Notes: generated by a model from the sequence alone, not told the origin. A stretch of DNA of 64,000 nucleotides from Elusimicrobiota bacterium (GCA_016180815.1 JACPAN010000005.1:62001-126000), one strand, 5' to 3'; shown: positions 48,678-58,075, numbered from the stretch's first letter. Translations and numbers: made by a program.

Positions 48678-49278
48678 GATTTCGCGGGTCATCCACGGGG
48701 CCGCCCAAGTGATCTTCGAATCGTTGTTTTGGTTCCAATCCCGCTGGCAGGTGAGCGGGCTTGAATATGTGCCGCGTCAAGGCGGCGCCATCGTGGCCGC
48801 TAATCACAAAAGCGTTTGGGACCCGCAATTTTTAGGGACGGCCATAGCGCGCGTGCGTCCGGCTTATTTTTTGGCCAAAGCCGAACTCTTTGAAAATCCG
48901 GCGTTGGCTTATTTGATATCGAGATTGGGCGCCATGCGCTTGTACCGCCAGGGTTCGGATGTTGGAGCCTTGAAGCGCGCCATGGTTTTGTTGCGCCGGG
49001 GCGAGTTGTTGGGTCTCTTCCCAGAGGGGACCAGAAAAAGGGAAAATAAGCTGGAGCGTTTTCTGCCGGGCGTGGGCTTTTTGGCGGCTAAGACGGGGGT
49101 CCCTGTTATCCCGGCTTATATTTCGGAATTCGGCGTATTCCCAAAATTCGGCCAAAAGGTTTATGTGCGCTTCGGCGCTCCGGTCGCGCCCGACGGCGAT
49201 CCGGATGAAATCGCCAAAAAAGTTTTAGATAAAGTTCGAGAATTGGCTGCTTTAGGAGGAACCCATGAGTCTGGATGA
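48601..49278 (+). CDS. plsC: 1-acyl-glycerol-3-phosphate acyltransferase
   Basis: 225 residues. The acyltransferase motif I is AANHKSVWDPQFLG (HX4D), motif II RLGAMRLYRQGSDVG and motif III LGLFPEGTRKRENKL. These make phosphatidic acid from lysophosphatidate at the inner membrane. The N-terminal 25 residues are translated from DNA shared with the cmk 3' end. The order cmk-plsC-S1 is a widespread conserved arrangement. Confidence 0.92.
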   Translation: MTLPIKSLNSTDTENNETRVPEETPKISRVIHGAAQVIFESLFWFQSRWQVSGLEYVPRQGGAIVAANHKSVWDPQFLGTAIARVRPAYFLAKAELFENPALAYLISRLGAMRLYRQGSDVGALKRAMVLLRRGELLGLFPEGTRKRENKLERFLPGVGFLAAKTGVPVIPAYISEFGVFPKFGQKVYVRFGAPVAPDGDPDEIAKKVLDKVRELAALGGTHESG

Positions 49279-50521
49279 GAATAAACCGATCGAAGAAGGC
49301 GAAGAAGATTTTGCCAAGCTTTTTGAGGCGACGACTGAAACGCATGTTTCAGCAGGGTCCCGCGATATCACGGTCGGACGGGTGGTGTCCAAGCATGAAG
49401 ACTATTATCTGATGGACATCGGATTGAAGCTGGAAGGGCGCTTGAAGGCCGGCGAGGTGCCCCAGGGGCTGTCTTTGGAACCGGGGGCGCTGCTGCCGGT
49501 TGTGCGTTCCGGCGCTCCTCAGGAGGGCTTCGGACCTCTTCTTTCGTTGAAATATGCCGTGCGTTCGCTTCAAGTGCAGCGGCTTCGCCGCTATCAGCAG
49601 GAAAATCAGCGTTTGGACGCCCAAATTTTCCGACGCCGGGGGGACGGGTTTTTTGTCGGGCTTGATGTCGAACCCGATGCCTCGGCAGGCCTGCCGGCCG
49701 GCATCCCGGCTAAATTGTGGAAGCTGGTGCCCTATCCGGCTGAAATGCCTTTGGCTGAATTGGATACGGATGATCCCAGGCCGATTCATCGTTGGCTGGG
49801 CCGCCGGGTCCAGGTCAAGATTCTGGATATGCGCGGCGACGGGCTGGTGCTCGTCTCGCGAAAGAAAGTCGCCATTGAAATGAAGGAAGTTTTGAGGCGT
49901 GAAACATTGACCTCGGCCAAAGAGGGCGATACCCTGACCGCCAAGATCAGGGAAATTACCCCAGAGGGTCTTAGGATGGATGTTTCGGGCGTTGAGGCCC
50001 ATCTTCCACAAACCGAAGCTTCCTGGTATCCCAAAGCGGATTTAAGGCGCCGGTTCAGGGTGGGGGAAACCCTTGAGGTCAAAGTCATGAAAAAAGACGA
50101 GCAGGCCGAGCGCTTTTTGGTCAGCCGCCGCGCGGTCGAGCCTCATCCTGCGGACGCTTTGGAAGCCAAATTCCGCCGGGGATCGGTGATCGAAGGAACG
50201 GTCAGCAAGGTTCTGCCCAACGGGGGCTGCTTCGTGCGCATCGACGGGATCAAGCGCGAAGCTTTCGTGCCCGCCGGAGAGACGGTCAAAGACACGCCGC
50301 CTAAAGAAGGCACCAAGATCAAGGCCACGATTATCCGCGTTGACCGTGAAAATATCCGCGTGATTCTGTCTCCGAAGAAATTCGAGGACAAGATGATGCC
50401 GGATATGGTGCGGCAGTATTCGAAGGAAAGCCAGCCGTTTAGCTTGGGACAAATCTTGAATCCATCCGAAGAAGCCGAGGAAGGGGACACGCCGGAGGGA
50501 GGCAGCGTTGAGTCACCTTAA
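49265..50521 (+). CDS. S1-domain RNA-binding protein (ribosomal protein S1-like)
   Basis: 418 residues with four S1/OB repeats: about 33-100 (ITVGRVVSKHEDYYLMDIGL), 165-210 (RVQVKILDMRGDGLVLVSRK), 215-275 (LTAKIREITPEGLRMDVSGV) and 300-365 (IEGTVSKVLPNGGCFVRIDG). The first repeats are divergent. Position directly after cmk-plsC supports a ribosomal S1 or close paralogue acting in translation initiation. The acidic C-terminus (EEAEEGDTPEGG) is unusual. It overlaps both neighbours by 14 bases. Confidence 0.87.
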   Translation: MSLDENKPIEEGEEDFAKLFEATTETHVSAGSRDITVGRVVSKHEDYYLMDIGLKLEGRLKAGEVPQGLSLEPGALLPVVRSGAPQEGFGPLLSLKYAVRSLQVQRLRRYQQENQRLDAQIFRRRGDGFFVGLDVEPDASAGLPAGIPAKLWKLVPYPAEMPLAELDTDDPRPIHRWLGRRVQVKILDMRGDGLVLVSRKKVAIEMKEVLRRETLTSAKEGDTLTAKIREITPEGLRMDVSGVEAHLPQTEASWYPKADLRRRFRVGETLEVKVMKKDEQAERFLVSRRAVEPHPADALEAKFRRGSVIEGTVSKVLPNGGCFVRIDGIKREAFVPAGETVKDTPPKEGTKIKATIIRVDRENIRVILSPKKFEDKMMPDMVRQYSKESQPFSLGQILNPSEEAEEGDTPEGGSVESP

Positions 50522-51539
50522 GCAACAGCCGTTAAGCGCTCATCAACGGTTGAGCGCATTGGCGCGTGAAAACGCGGTCTGGGCCGTGGCGATTTTTGTT
50601 TTGGGCCTGACCAGCGGAATGCTGGCCGTTTATTTGCCGGGTTTCATTCGAGCCAAGGCTACGGCCGCGTCGTTTGAGCGCTTCGCTGACCCCGGATTCT
50701 TCCCCAGGCAGACGCAGGAGTTCCCGGCGCGTGGGCAAATCGAAAAGGCGCTTGCAGAAGCGCAGAAGGCCTTGGAAACCGATCCCACCGATTTGGCGGC
50801 TTTGGCGGCCTCGGGCATCGCTTATTATGCCTTGGGCCGGGAGCATGCCGTCGAAGCCCTGAATCGTCTTGAAGCCGCCAGGGATTACGGCAGCGTCGAT
50901 GGCCGCATCCCCTATTACCTGGCTGTTCTTTATGACACCGTGGGTTTGAAACCCTTTGCCGCGGGCGAATACGATCGGTATTTAAGAAATCAGCCCAATG
51001 ATCCGGTCGCGATTTTGGGGGCGGCGCGCGTGCATTTCGAACTTGAGGAGTACGCTCAAAGCGCGGCTTTTTACGAGCGTTTATTGGCGCTTAAAAAATC
51101 ATATCGCAACGACCCGGTCATCATTGAGAATTTGGCTCTCGCTTCGTTCAAACTGAAAGATTGGGAAAAAGCCAAATCGCTTCTAGAAGGTTTGAGGGGC
51201 CAGAATAATCATTACTCAAAAGATATTTCTTATTTTTTAGCCGAATCTCTGCGGCATTTAAGCCGCTGTCCGGAAGCATTGCCTTATTATGATGAAACGC
51301 TGGGGGTCACGTTGGATGCTTCAAAGGAAACGGCCGTTCTTGAGGGAAAATTGACTTGTCTAAAAAGCGCGCCGACTCCCGATCTTGAAAGCATCGAAGC
51401 CACGGCGCAGAAACTTCTTGATGTGGACGCCAAAAACAAGCTCGCGGGCGGGATTTTAAAGCAGATGAAGAAATCAAAAGGCCCCGGCCGGCGTTCCACC
51501 CAAGGAAGAGCGCCGAAGGCAAAGGGCCGAAACGGATAA
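50508..51539 (+). CDS. TPR-repeat protein with N-terminal membrane anchor
   Basis: 343 residues from TTG with GGAGGGAGG upstream. One transmembrane segment (VWAVAIFVLGLTSGMLAVYL) places the rest outside the cytoplasm. TPR-like helices occupy about 75-320 (EKALAEAQKALETDPTDLAA; AAGEYDRYLRNQPNDPVAIL; PVIIENLALASFKLKDWEKA). The C-terminus is strongly basic. It is probably a scaffold, perhaps for the very large exported peptidase that begins directly after its stop codon. Confidence 0.85.
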   Translation: MSHLKQQPLSAHQRLSALARENAVWAVAIFVLGLTSGMLAVYLPGFIRAKATAASFERFADPGFFPRQTQEFPARGQIEKALAEAQKALETDPTDLAALAASGIAYYALGREHAVEALNRLEAARDYGSVDGRIPYYLAVLYDTVGLKPFAAGEYDRYLRNQPNDPVAILGAARVHFELEEYAQSAAFYERLLALKKSYRNDPVIIENLALASFKLKDWEKAKSLLEGLRGQNNHYSKDISYFLAESLRHLSRCPEALPYYDETLGVTLDASKETAVLEGKLTCLKSAPTPDLESIEATAQKLLDVDAKNKLAGGILKQMKKSKGPGRRSTQGRAPKAKGRNG

Positions 51540-54398
51540 TTGCGTTTCCAATCACTAGCCCTTTTTTTTCTTATTACAGTTGCGGGTCTGTGGCCGGTTA
51601 ACGAGGCCGGAGCCCAGGCCTTCGGCAAAAATCGCCTGCTGACCCGCAAATATCCCTATAAGATTTGGGAAACCGACCATTTTAAAATCCATTACTATGA
51701 AGAGAATCCGCTTCTGCTTGAAGAATGCGCGCGTTACCTTGAGGCGGCCTACGCCGATGTCACGGATCTTCTAGACGCCAAGCCCAACAAGAAGCTGCCT
51801 TTTTTCCTCTACACAAATCACAACGAATTCGAACAAACGCGCATCGTGAATATCGGCGAAGGCACCGGCGGCGTGACCGAAGCTTTTAAGGACAGGCTGC
51901 TTATCTTTAACAACGGGTCCATGGCTTGGCTCAAACACGTTATCTTCCACGAATTCACCCACGAGGTTCAGTTCGCCATCTTGAACGAGGGTTTTTGGAA
52001 ATCGGCGCGGCTTTTGAAATCCATTCTTTATCCTTTGTGGCTGATGGAGGGTTCCGCTGAATATGCTTCCGGCAATATCGACACGGCCACGGACCTGATG
52101 TATGCCCGCGATGCAGCCACCAGCCAAACGTCGCCGGCTTTTTCCGTGCGCGATTTGCACAATTTTAATCATCTAAAGCCCAATCAAGTCACCAAGGCCT
52201 ACAAGCAGGGCGGCACCATGATGGAATTCATTGTTGAGGAGTACGGCCGCGACAAACTGGGCAAGCTGTTTAAATCGTACCGGGAACGTTTCGATGCCGC
52301 GAGCGTTCTCATCGACGTGTTGGGCCTTGACGACGAGCGCTTCGACCGCAATTTTCGGGAGTGGCTTGAGGAAAAATACGGCGAGCCGGCCAAACGCCTC
52401 GATGAGCCTACGAAGTACGGTCCGCGCCTGACTGCTGCCGAGCCGCCGGTCCCCGTGTTTAATTGGAGCCCGGCGGCCTCTCCGGATGGAGGGCGGATTT
52501 TTTTTATCGGCATGAGGGAAGGTTACCCGGCCGTTTACGAGCTTGATTTAAAAAGCGGGAGAAAATCGGCTTTAGTCGGCAGGAATTTTCGCCAGCTCGA
52601 TTGGATTGCTTTAGACAACAGAAACCTTTCCGTTTCCGCCGACGGCCGGTACCTTTATTTCATCGGCGAAAAAAACCTCAAAGATTATTTGTACCGTTAT
52701 GACCGGAATTCAAAAGACCTCAAGAGGTATCAGTTTTCGGAATTTTCAGCCCTCAAAAGTCCGGCTCCGGATCCGGCTGATCCTAATCGCGTGGCGTTGG
52801 GGGGAATGGACAACGGCTTTTACGACCTTTACATCGTCGATCTTACCCGGCAAAAAATCGCCGAACGGATCACCTCCGATCCCCAGGATGACGACGATCC
52901 GGCTTTTCTTCCGGACGGCTCCGGTTTGATTTACAGCACGGAGGTCGGTATTTCATCCCAAGGGTTCCCCAATAGGGACCTGTATCTCTGGCGCAAGGAT
53001 TCCGGGATCGCCGAATCGTTAACCCAGGGGCCGCACATCGAAAAGGAGCCCGCCGTTTCGCCGGACGGCAAGCGGATTCTATTCGTATCGGATGAGGACG
53101 GCACGTGGGATCTCTACGAGTTGAATCTTGAGGGGAATAAAATCACCCGGCGAACCCGCGTGATCGGCGGCGCTTTTTCTCCAAATTATTTAAACGGGGA
53201 CATTCTGTTCGCCGGTTTCCGCGACGGCGAGGTTCACGCTTACAGGGGAACGTTCGACGCTCTGTCGTCCGAGGATAAAACCCAGGTCATGGCCGTCGCG
53301 CAAAAACCGGCGAAACGGATCGAAAAAGAATTACCCCAGCTCGATTACAAAGGGCCTTATCGCCCGCGCTTCGGCACGGATCTTTTTTTTCCGGCGTTTT
53401 TCTTTTCGACTCAGGGAGGGTTTTTCGCTTTCGCCTACTGGCAGGGCTCCGACATGCTCGGTTATCACAATATGGGCACGAATCTGCTGCTGAACTCCGG
53501 TTCGGGAATTCTCGATTACAGCATCGGCTACTCATTCGCCCGGTTCCGGCCCGAACTGCAATTTGTTTTTAAAGGCTCTCATTACCGTGATCCCTTCCTG
53601 GTCAGCGATAAGGGGGAAGACTTAAGGAAGAAAGAGCATCTTCAGGCCATGTTCGTCAGCTACCCCCTCGATCGGCAGCATCGCATTGAAGCGGGGACTC
53701 AATTCGTCGAGCGTTATCATACGTTCCCATCCGATCCGGTGGCCTTGACCAATCTTCAGGATTTACGCTTGATCGGGCAATTCGTGAGGGACACGACTAC
53801 GGGGCCCTATTTAGTCGTGACCAAAGGCTCACGCTTGGCCTTGGGCGTGCGCCGCGCCGTGCCCATGTTTGAATTTGATTTGGATTATGTTTCGAAATTC
53901 GCGGAGTGGCATCAATTCATCCCGATCGGCAAGGATTCCGCGGTCGCCTCCCGTTTCGAATTCAACAGAAGCTACGGCCCAAGCTATGAGGTATTCCCGT
54001 TGACCGGTCAAGGCGGCGTGCGCGGCTACGCCAGGGAGCCGGATTCAGCCAAGAAAAGGGGGACATTGGTCAATAATTTGGAATTACGGTTCCCTCTGTT
54101 CCCGGACGTTAATTATCACATGTGGTATATCTTTCCTGATTTTTACATCAAAAATATTTATTTGAACCTCTTCAGCGATCAGGGCGTGCGTTGGGATGAT
54201 GAAACCGAAGATTTCTGGCGCGATCGGCAAGCCCGCCGAAAGACGGATATTTTGCATTCGGCCGGTTTCGGGCTCAGGTTCAACACGTTCATTTTGGAGA
54301 CATTCCCATTTTTCTTTACTTTGGAATGGGCCAAGAGAACGGCCAGCAACGGGGGAGTTTTATATGGCTCCGTCGTTCAATACTTTTTGTTTCAATGA
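51540..54398 (+). CDS. giant exported protein: gluzincin peptidase domain, TolB-like propeller and outer-membrane barrel
   Basis: 952 residues from a TTG that directly follows the previous TAA. Signal peptide; then a peptidase domain with HEFTH (137-141) and a Glu ligand in WLMEGSAEYASG (Glu170), the gluzincin pattern. Residues about 300-580 hold at least five PD40/TolB blades (SPDGKRILFVSDEDGTWDLY; LPDGSGLIYSTEVGI). The last 330 residues look like a 16-strand-type barrel with the BamA/Omp85 feature GGVRGYARE and end with YFLF. I infer a surface-anchored protease. Metal residues are intact. Confidence 0.87.
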   Translation: MRFQSLALFFLITVAGLWPVNEAGAQAFGKNRLLTRKYPYKIWETDHFKIHYYEENPLLLEECARYLEAAYADVTDLLDAKPNKKLPFFLYTNHNEFEQTRIVNIGEGTGGVTEAFKDRLLIFNNGSMAWLKHVIFHEFTHEVQFAILNEGFWKSARLLKSILYPLWLMEGSAEYASGNIDTATDLMYARDAATSQTSPAFSVRDLHNFNHLKPNQVTKAYKQGGTMMEFIVEEYGRDKLGKLFKSYRERFDAASVLIDVLGLDDERFDRNFREWLEEKYGEPAKRLDEPTKYGPRLTAAEPPVPVFNWSPAASPDGGRIFFIGMREGYPAVYELDLKSGRKSALVGRNFRQLDWIALDNRNLSVSADGRYLYFIGEKNLKDYLYRYDRNSKDLKRYQFSEFSALKSPAPDPADPNRVALGGMDNGFYDLYIVDLTRQKIAERITSDPQDDDDPAFLPDGSGLIYSTEVGISSQGFPNRDLYLWRKDSGIAESLTQGPHIEKEPAVSPDGKRILFVSDEDGTWDLYELNLEGNKITRRTRVIGGAFSPNYLNGDILFAGFRDGEVHAYRGTFDALSSEDKTQVMAVAQKPAKRIEKELPQLDYKGPYRPRFGTDLFFPAFFFSTQGGFFAFAYWQGSDMLGYHNMGTNLLLNSGSGILDYSIGYSFARFRPELQFVFKGSHYRDPFLVSDKGEDLRKKEHLQAMFVSYPLDRQHRIEAGTQFVERYHTFPSDPVALTNLQDLRLIGQFVRDTTTGPYLVVTKGSRLALGVRRAVPMFEFDLDYVSKFAEWHQFIPIGKDSAVASRFEFNRSYGPSYEVFPLTGQGGVRGYAREPDSAKKRGTLVNNLELRFPLFPDVNYHMWYIFPDFYIKNIYLNLFSDQGVRWDDETEDFWRDRQARRKTDILHSAGFGLRFNTFILETFPFFFTLEWAKRTASNGGVLYGSVVQYFLFQ

Positions 54399-54407
54399 GA
54401 GAGCAAC

Positions 54408-54656
54408 ATGAGCAAGAAGAAAGATAAAAGGGCCCAGGAAACGGTTGCGCCGGCTCAGGTTCCGCCGGCTAAGCCTCTGTGGACCTCCGGACAATGGAAG
54501 ATCATAGCGGGGGGAATATTAACCGTTGCCGCAGGATTCATTGTGTTGTCTCGGGCCGACCCCGCAGGGCAGAACTGGGCGAGTCATTTGGCGCCGTTCC
54601 TGATTCTGGGAGGATATGCGGCTATCGGTTGGGCGCTTTGGGGTCGAAGAGCATAG
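54408..54656 (+). CDS. small two-segment membrane protein
   Basis: 82 residues. A Lys/Pro-rich N-terminus (KKKDKRAQETVAPAQVPPAK) precedes two hydrophobic segments (WKIIAGGILTVAAGFIVLS; LAPFLILGGYAAIGWALWG), with a layout like DUF3098 proteins. It starts nine bases after the giant peptidase stop and has GAGAG upstream, so it belongs to that transcript. Function unknown. Confidence 0.72.
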   Translation: MSKKKDKRAQETVAPAQVPPAKPLWTSGQWKIIAGGILTVAAGFIVLSRADPAGQNWASHLAPFLILGGYAAIGWALWGRRA

Positions 54657-55463
54657 ACCATCAAACGGTTTTCTGCGCATCTGATAACCGGCTTTAATTC
54701 AGTCAGTTTCAAAAAATCCGGGTTCCCCTTTTTTTCTAATTTTTTTTCATTGGGTTTGCAGGGTTTTTTCTATTTTCTATTCTGTGATTTGTCGGCATTT
54801 TTTCGGGGTCCAGTATGGCCTTTTGGATTCTGATCAGCCTGAGCCTTTTGATTTTTGGTTGTTGAGGCGGGGGAATAGGGCCGGCTTTTGGTGGTTTTTT
54901 GCAGCCTTCTTTCCCCGTTTTTGGGACCATGAAACCAACGGTTTTTAGGCTGCTCCGAGGCTGGGTTTCAGGGGTTTTTCGAAACCCGGCTTTGATGGTT
55001 TTTTAGACCCCTATCCCGGTCTTTTCCAGGTATGGGTTTTTGTCTATTTTAAAACTTGTTTTTTGGGGTATCCGGATACCTTGAAATTCGAGTTTTGAAA
55101 CCTTGCTTAATGACACCCCAGAGGACCCTTTGATGGGTTTTTTCGAACGCCCAGAATCTTTATTTTTTAATACCCGGATACCCTAAATTTCAAAACTTGT
55201 TTTTCATCTTTGCCGCATCGGTCGGCGTTATTCTAATTAAATGAGACTGCTAACTTTGAAATTCTTACAAAGCATATGAATAATGTAGGTAAATAAGCTT
55301 ATTTCCAGGCATTTTTGAATATAAATTGCGATTGAGTCTAGAATGGGTTGTTAAATACGTATCCAATAATATTTAACATAATAGAAATTATGCAAAGTAA
55401 TAAATATGAGCAGGGGGATGTCAAATGCTGCGTTATATTGAATCTTCCTGATATAATTCCGGC
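54657..55463. other. about 0.8-kb T-rich non-coding stretch with degenerate repeats
   Basis: No gene is visible on either strand. From 54710 to 55210 the plus strand is dominated by G2-4T4-8 tracts (for example GGGTTTTTTC, ATGGTTTTTTAG, GGGTTTTTTCGA). Two imperfect copies of a unit containing CCGGATACC followed by AAATTT/AAATTC and an AAAACTTG-like segment lie about 101 bp apart (around 55070 and 55172). From about 55230 the DNA is markedly AT-rich up to the promoter of the next gene. The function, if any, is unknown. Confidence 0.6.
55449..55457 (+). promoter_or_regulatory. extended -10 promoter of the glucosidase-like gene
   Basis: TGATATAAT is a perfect extended -10 (TGn plus TATAAT). No good -35 is present. 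The box ends six bases before the GTG start at 55464, so the transcript is probably leaderless. Confidence 0.68.
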
Positions 55464-56642
55464 GTGATTGCTGAACACTCAGATTTGAAAAAAACAATCC
55501 TGGATATCGCCGCAAAATCTTTGCGCAGCAATATCAGAAAAGCGCAAGGACCTGACGGCCGAAGCCGGCATGTCGTGACCGCCGGCGCCAAGCAGTTTAG
55601 AACGGTCTGGGCCAGGGATTTCGGATTTACGGCCGGCGGCCTGATTAAGCTTGGCGAAACCGGTGTCGTTCGGGATACGTTGGAGGCGTTTTTAGCCTTC
55701 CAAAAACCCAGCGGTTTATTTCCGCATATCTTGGATACGCTGCCCTGGTATATCCGGGTGGCGGCCGCCAGCCTGGGCTTAAGGCTTCCTTTCGAAGGCC
55801 GTTTAAAGCCCTATTACACGAATCAGCATTTTGTTATTGCGATTGATTCGGGTCTTTTATTGACCTATGCCGCGGAGCTTTATTTAAAGGCTTCCGGCGA
55901 TGTTGATTTCGCCGTTCGATATTATCCGGCATTAAAACGCGGGCTTGAATTTTATCAGGGCCTTTTAAAGGACGGATTGATCGCGCAGCCGCCTTGCGCC
56001 GATTTTCAAGACACGGTGATCGCGCGCAGGGGGCGAGTGTTTTTTACCAATCTTATTTATTGGAAAGCGTGTTTGTCGTTGTCTCGGATCGCCGCAGCAA
56101 CGCGCAATTTCGATGAGGCCGAGTCGTGGAATCAGCAGGCGGCCCGGCTTAAAGAAAATGTCGAACGTTTTTTTTGGATTGAGGACGCGGGTTATTTTCG
56201 AAACACCGAAACCTCGCGGCAATTATCTTCGGACGGCAATTTGTTCGCAATTTTATGGGATTTTGTCGATGGTTCGCGGAGCAATCGAATTCTAAAAGCA
56301 ATGGATCAGATGAATGTTTGGACGCCGTCGGGTCCGCGTTGCACGGTCCCCCCCTACTCTTGGCGCGAGATCGAGCCCCATGCTCTTTTTGCCGGAGTTA
56401 GCGATTACCATGACTCCATGGTTTGGATGTGGCAGTCGGCTCTGAGCGTTCAAGTCGAGCGCAAAATGGGCCGTCGAACGCAAGAAAATCGTTTGATCGA
56501 GGCCGTGCAAAAAATTCTTGAGCGCGACGCCATGGTCTGTGAAGTTTATGATCCGCTAACGTCCTTGCCTGCGCGGCGGTGGCTTTATCGTTCCGAGGGC
56601 CCGTTTTCGTGGGCTTCGGCTATGCTGCTGGAAGCGATTTAG
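55464..56642 (+). CDS. (alpha/alpha)6-barrel glycoside hydrolase-like protein (amylo-1,6-glucosidase/GH100-like)
   Basis: 392 residues from GTG. The helical repeats with FRTVWARDFGFTAGGLIKLG, PYYTNQHFVIAIDSGLLLTY, GVSDYHDSMVWMWQSAL and EGPFSWASAMLLEAI fit glycogen-debranching/neutral-invertase-type barrels, with WARD and the late Glu as candidate active-site acids. There is no signal peptide, so it acts in the cytoplasm on an alpha-glucan or sucrose-like sugar. The following gene is convergent, four bases away. The exact family is uncertain. Confidence 0.75.
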   Translation: MIAEHSDLKKTILDIAAKSLRSNIRKAQGPDGRSRHVVTAGAKQFRTVWARDFGFTAGGLIKLGETGVVRDTLEAFLAFQKPSGLFPHILDTLPWYIRVAAASLGLRLPFEGRLKPYYTNQHFVIAIDSGLLLTYAAELYLKASGDVDFAVRYYPALKRGLEFYQGLLKDGLIAQPPCADFQDTVIARRGRVFFTNLIYWKACLSLSRIAAATRNFDEAESWNQQAARLKENVERFFWIEDAGYFRNTETSRQLSSDGNLFAILWDFVDGSRSNRILKAMDQMNVWTPSGPRCTVPPYSWREIEPHALFAGVSDYHDSMVWMWQSALSVQVERKMGRRTQENRLIEAVQKILERDAMVCEVYDPLTSLPARRWLYRSEGPFSWASAMLLEAI

Positions 56643-56646
56643 TCTT

Positions 56647-57033
56647 TTATCTAAGCGGAGGGGCGGTTTTTAAAATCGTATGAACCCTGGTTGCCAGGGC
56701 CGCTGTGTTTAAGGGCTTTTGAAGAAATTCAACCACATTCGTTTCCTGCCGGATCAAATCCTGCGTTGAGTTATCGGTATAGCGGCCGGTGAACACGATG
56801 ACGGGGACCCTGTTCATATCAGGCCGCTGAAGTTCGCGCAGCACTTCAAAGCCGCTCATATTGGGCAGCATTAGATCGAGAAGAATCAAATCAGGGGACG
56901 AAGACAGGACGATGCTTAACGCTTCTTTGCCGTTTTTTGCGGTTAAAATTTCGAAACCTTCCCTTGCAAGCGCGACGCGCAGCAGCTCGCAGATGGATTC
57001 TTCGTCATCGACAACAAGTATTTTTTTGCTCAT
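56647..57033 (-). CDS. stand-alone response regulator receiver domain
   Basis: 128 residues. Acidic pair D9-D10 in ILVVDDEESICELL, phospho-acceptor Asp53 in ILLDLMLPNMSGFEVL, T82 and K106 (FLQKPL). No output domain is present. I chose the inner ATG (CKMSKKILVVDD) because the family N-terminus begins there. An ATG 16 codons upstream is possible. TATAGT lies ten bases before the chosen start. The target and kinase are unknown. Confidence 0.9.
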   Translation of the reverse strand: MSKKILVVDDEESICELLRVALAREGFEILTAKNGKEALSIVLSSSPDLILLDLMLPNMSGFEVLRELQRPDMNRVPVIVFTGRYTDNSTQDLIRQETNVVEFLQKPLNTAALATRVHTILKTAPPLR

Positions 57034-57134
57034 CTTGCATCCAACTATATTATTTTGGCGGTTTTTTATGAAATTATCCATAAGCAGTTTGTATTTTGCG
57101 CCATCCGGCCCGAAGTGTCGAAGTTACTGAAGAC

Positions 57135-58073
57135 TTACGCCGGTTTTTGTTTGATCGCGGCAGCTAAAGCCCCGATGAAGGTGGGCGAGGTGTTGAGGGA
57201 TTCGGCCCGGACGAATTTTATTCCCAAGGATTCGGCAATTTTTTTGTAGAGAATATCATCATCGTAAAGGGTTTCCATATGGTCGGAAATAAAACCGATG
57301 GGATCCACGATGATATTTTTAACGCCGCGCTGGGCTAGTTGTTCGAGCATTTCGCGGACGTCGGGTCCCAGCCAAGGCTCCGGCGTTCGCCCCTGGCTTT
57401 GATAAGCGAAATACCAGCGTCCGGGCGGGACGCCCGCATGTTGAGCGACCAAGCGGGCCGTTTCCAGGAGTTCACCGGGGTAAGGATCTTTCCATTCCAA
57501 AATTTTTTGCGGCAGGCTGTGCGCGGAAAAAATAACCGCAACCTCCGATTTATTTTTGCTTGGAAATTTCATCAGGGCGGCCCGAAGTTTTTCCGCAAAG
57601 GCCTCGATGAGAAGAGGCTGCGTATGCCATCGTTCGATCAAGCGGATTTGAGGGCGGGGTTTCAAATTGTTGATCGCTTCATTTAATTTGCTCCGGTAAG
57701 CCTCGACGCTCAGCTTCGAGTAGTAGGGGGTCAGGCACAAGGCCGTAATTTTTTTGAAGCCTTCCTGCGCCATTTGAGCGACCGTGTCTTTGATGTAAGG
57801 GTGCCAATGGCGCATGCCGATGAAAACTTTGGCTTGAGGAAGTTTTTTCTGCAGGGCCAGAGCCTGGTCTTTAGTGATGGAGAGCAAGGGAGACTTTCCC
57901 CCCATCGCCCGATAGCGTTCTTGAACTTCATCAATCAGCTCTTGGCTGACCGGGCGGCCGCCCCTGATGTCTAAGAGATAGGGTCCGATTTCTTCAAGGG
58001 ATTGGGCCGCTCCATAGGCCATCAGTAGAACGCCCGTCGTCTGTTTTTCCGTCGTTGCCGCCATTGGGGTCAT
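57135..58073 (-). CDS. hemH: ferrochelatase
   Basis: 312 residues. It inserts Fe(II) into a porphyrin. Diagnostic stretches are VLLMAYGAAQSLEEIGPYLL, RYRAMGGKSPLLSITKDQ, GMRHWHPYIKD, the catalytic His region IFSAHSLPQKILE and the acidic metal path IGFISDHMETLYDDDI. It could act on coproporphyrin (CpfC type) or protoporphyrin. No oxidase gene in the window decides this. It is two bases downstream of hemE. Confidence 0.94.
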   Translation of the reverse strand: MTPMAATTEKQTTGVLLMAYGAAQSLEEIGPYLLDIRGGRPVSQELIDEVQERYRAMGGKSPLLSITKDQALALQKKLPQAKVFIGMRHWHPYIKDTVAQMAQEGFKKITALCLTPYYSKLSVEAYRSKLNEAINNLKPRPQIRLIERWHTQPLLIEAFAEKLRAALMKFPSKNKSEVAVIFSAHSLPQKILEWKDPYPGELLETARLVAQHAGVPPGRWYFAYQSQGRTPEPWLGPDVREMLEQLAQRGVKNIIVDPIGFISDHMETLYDDDILYKKIAESLGIKFVRAESLNTSPTFIGALAAAIKQKPA

Positions 58074-58075
58074 GC

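Noticed and set aside
54657-55463. CRISPR array in the T-rich stretch
   Set aside because: Repeats are degenerate, of irregular spacing and length, and no cas gene is present in the window.
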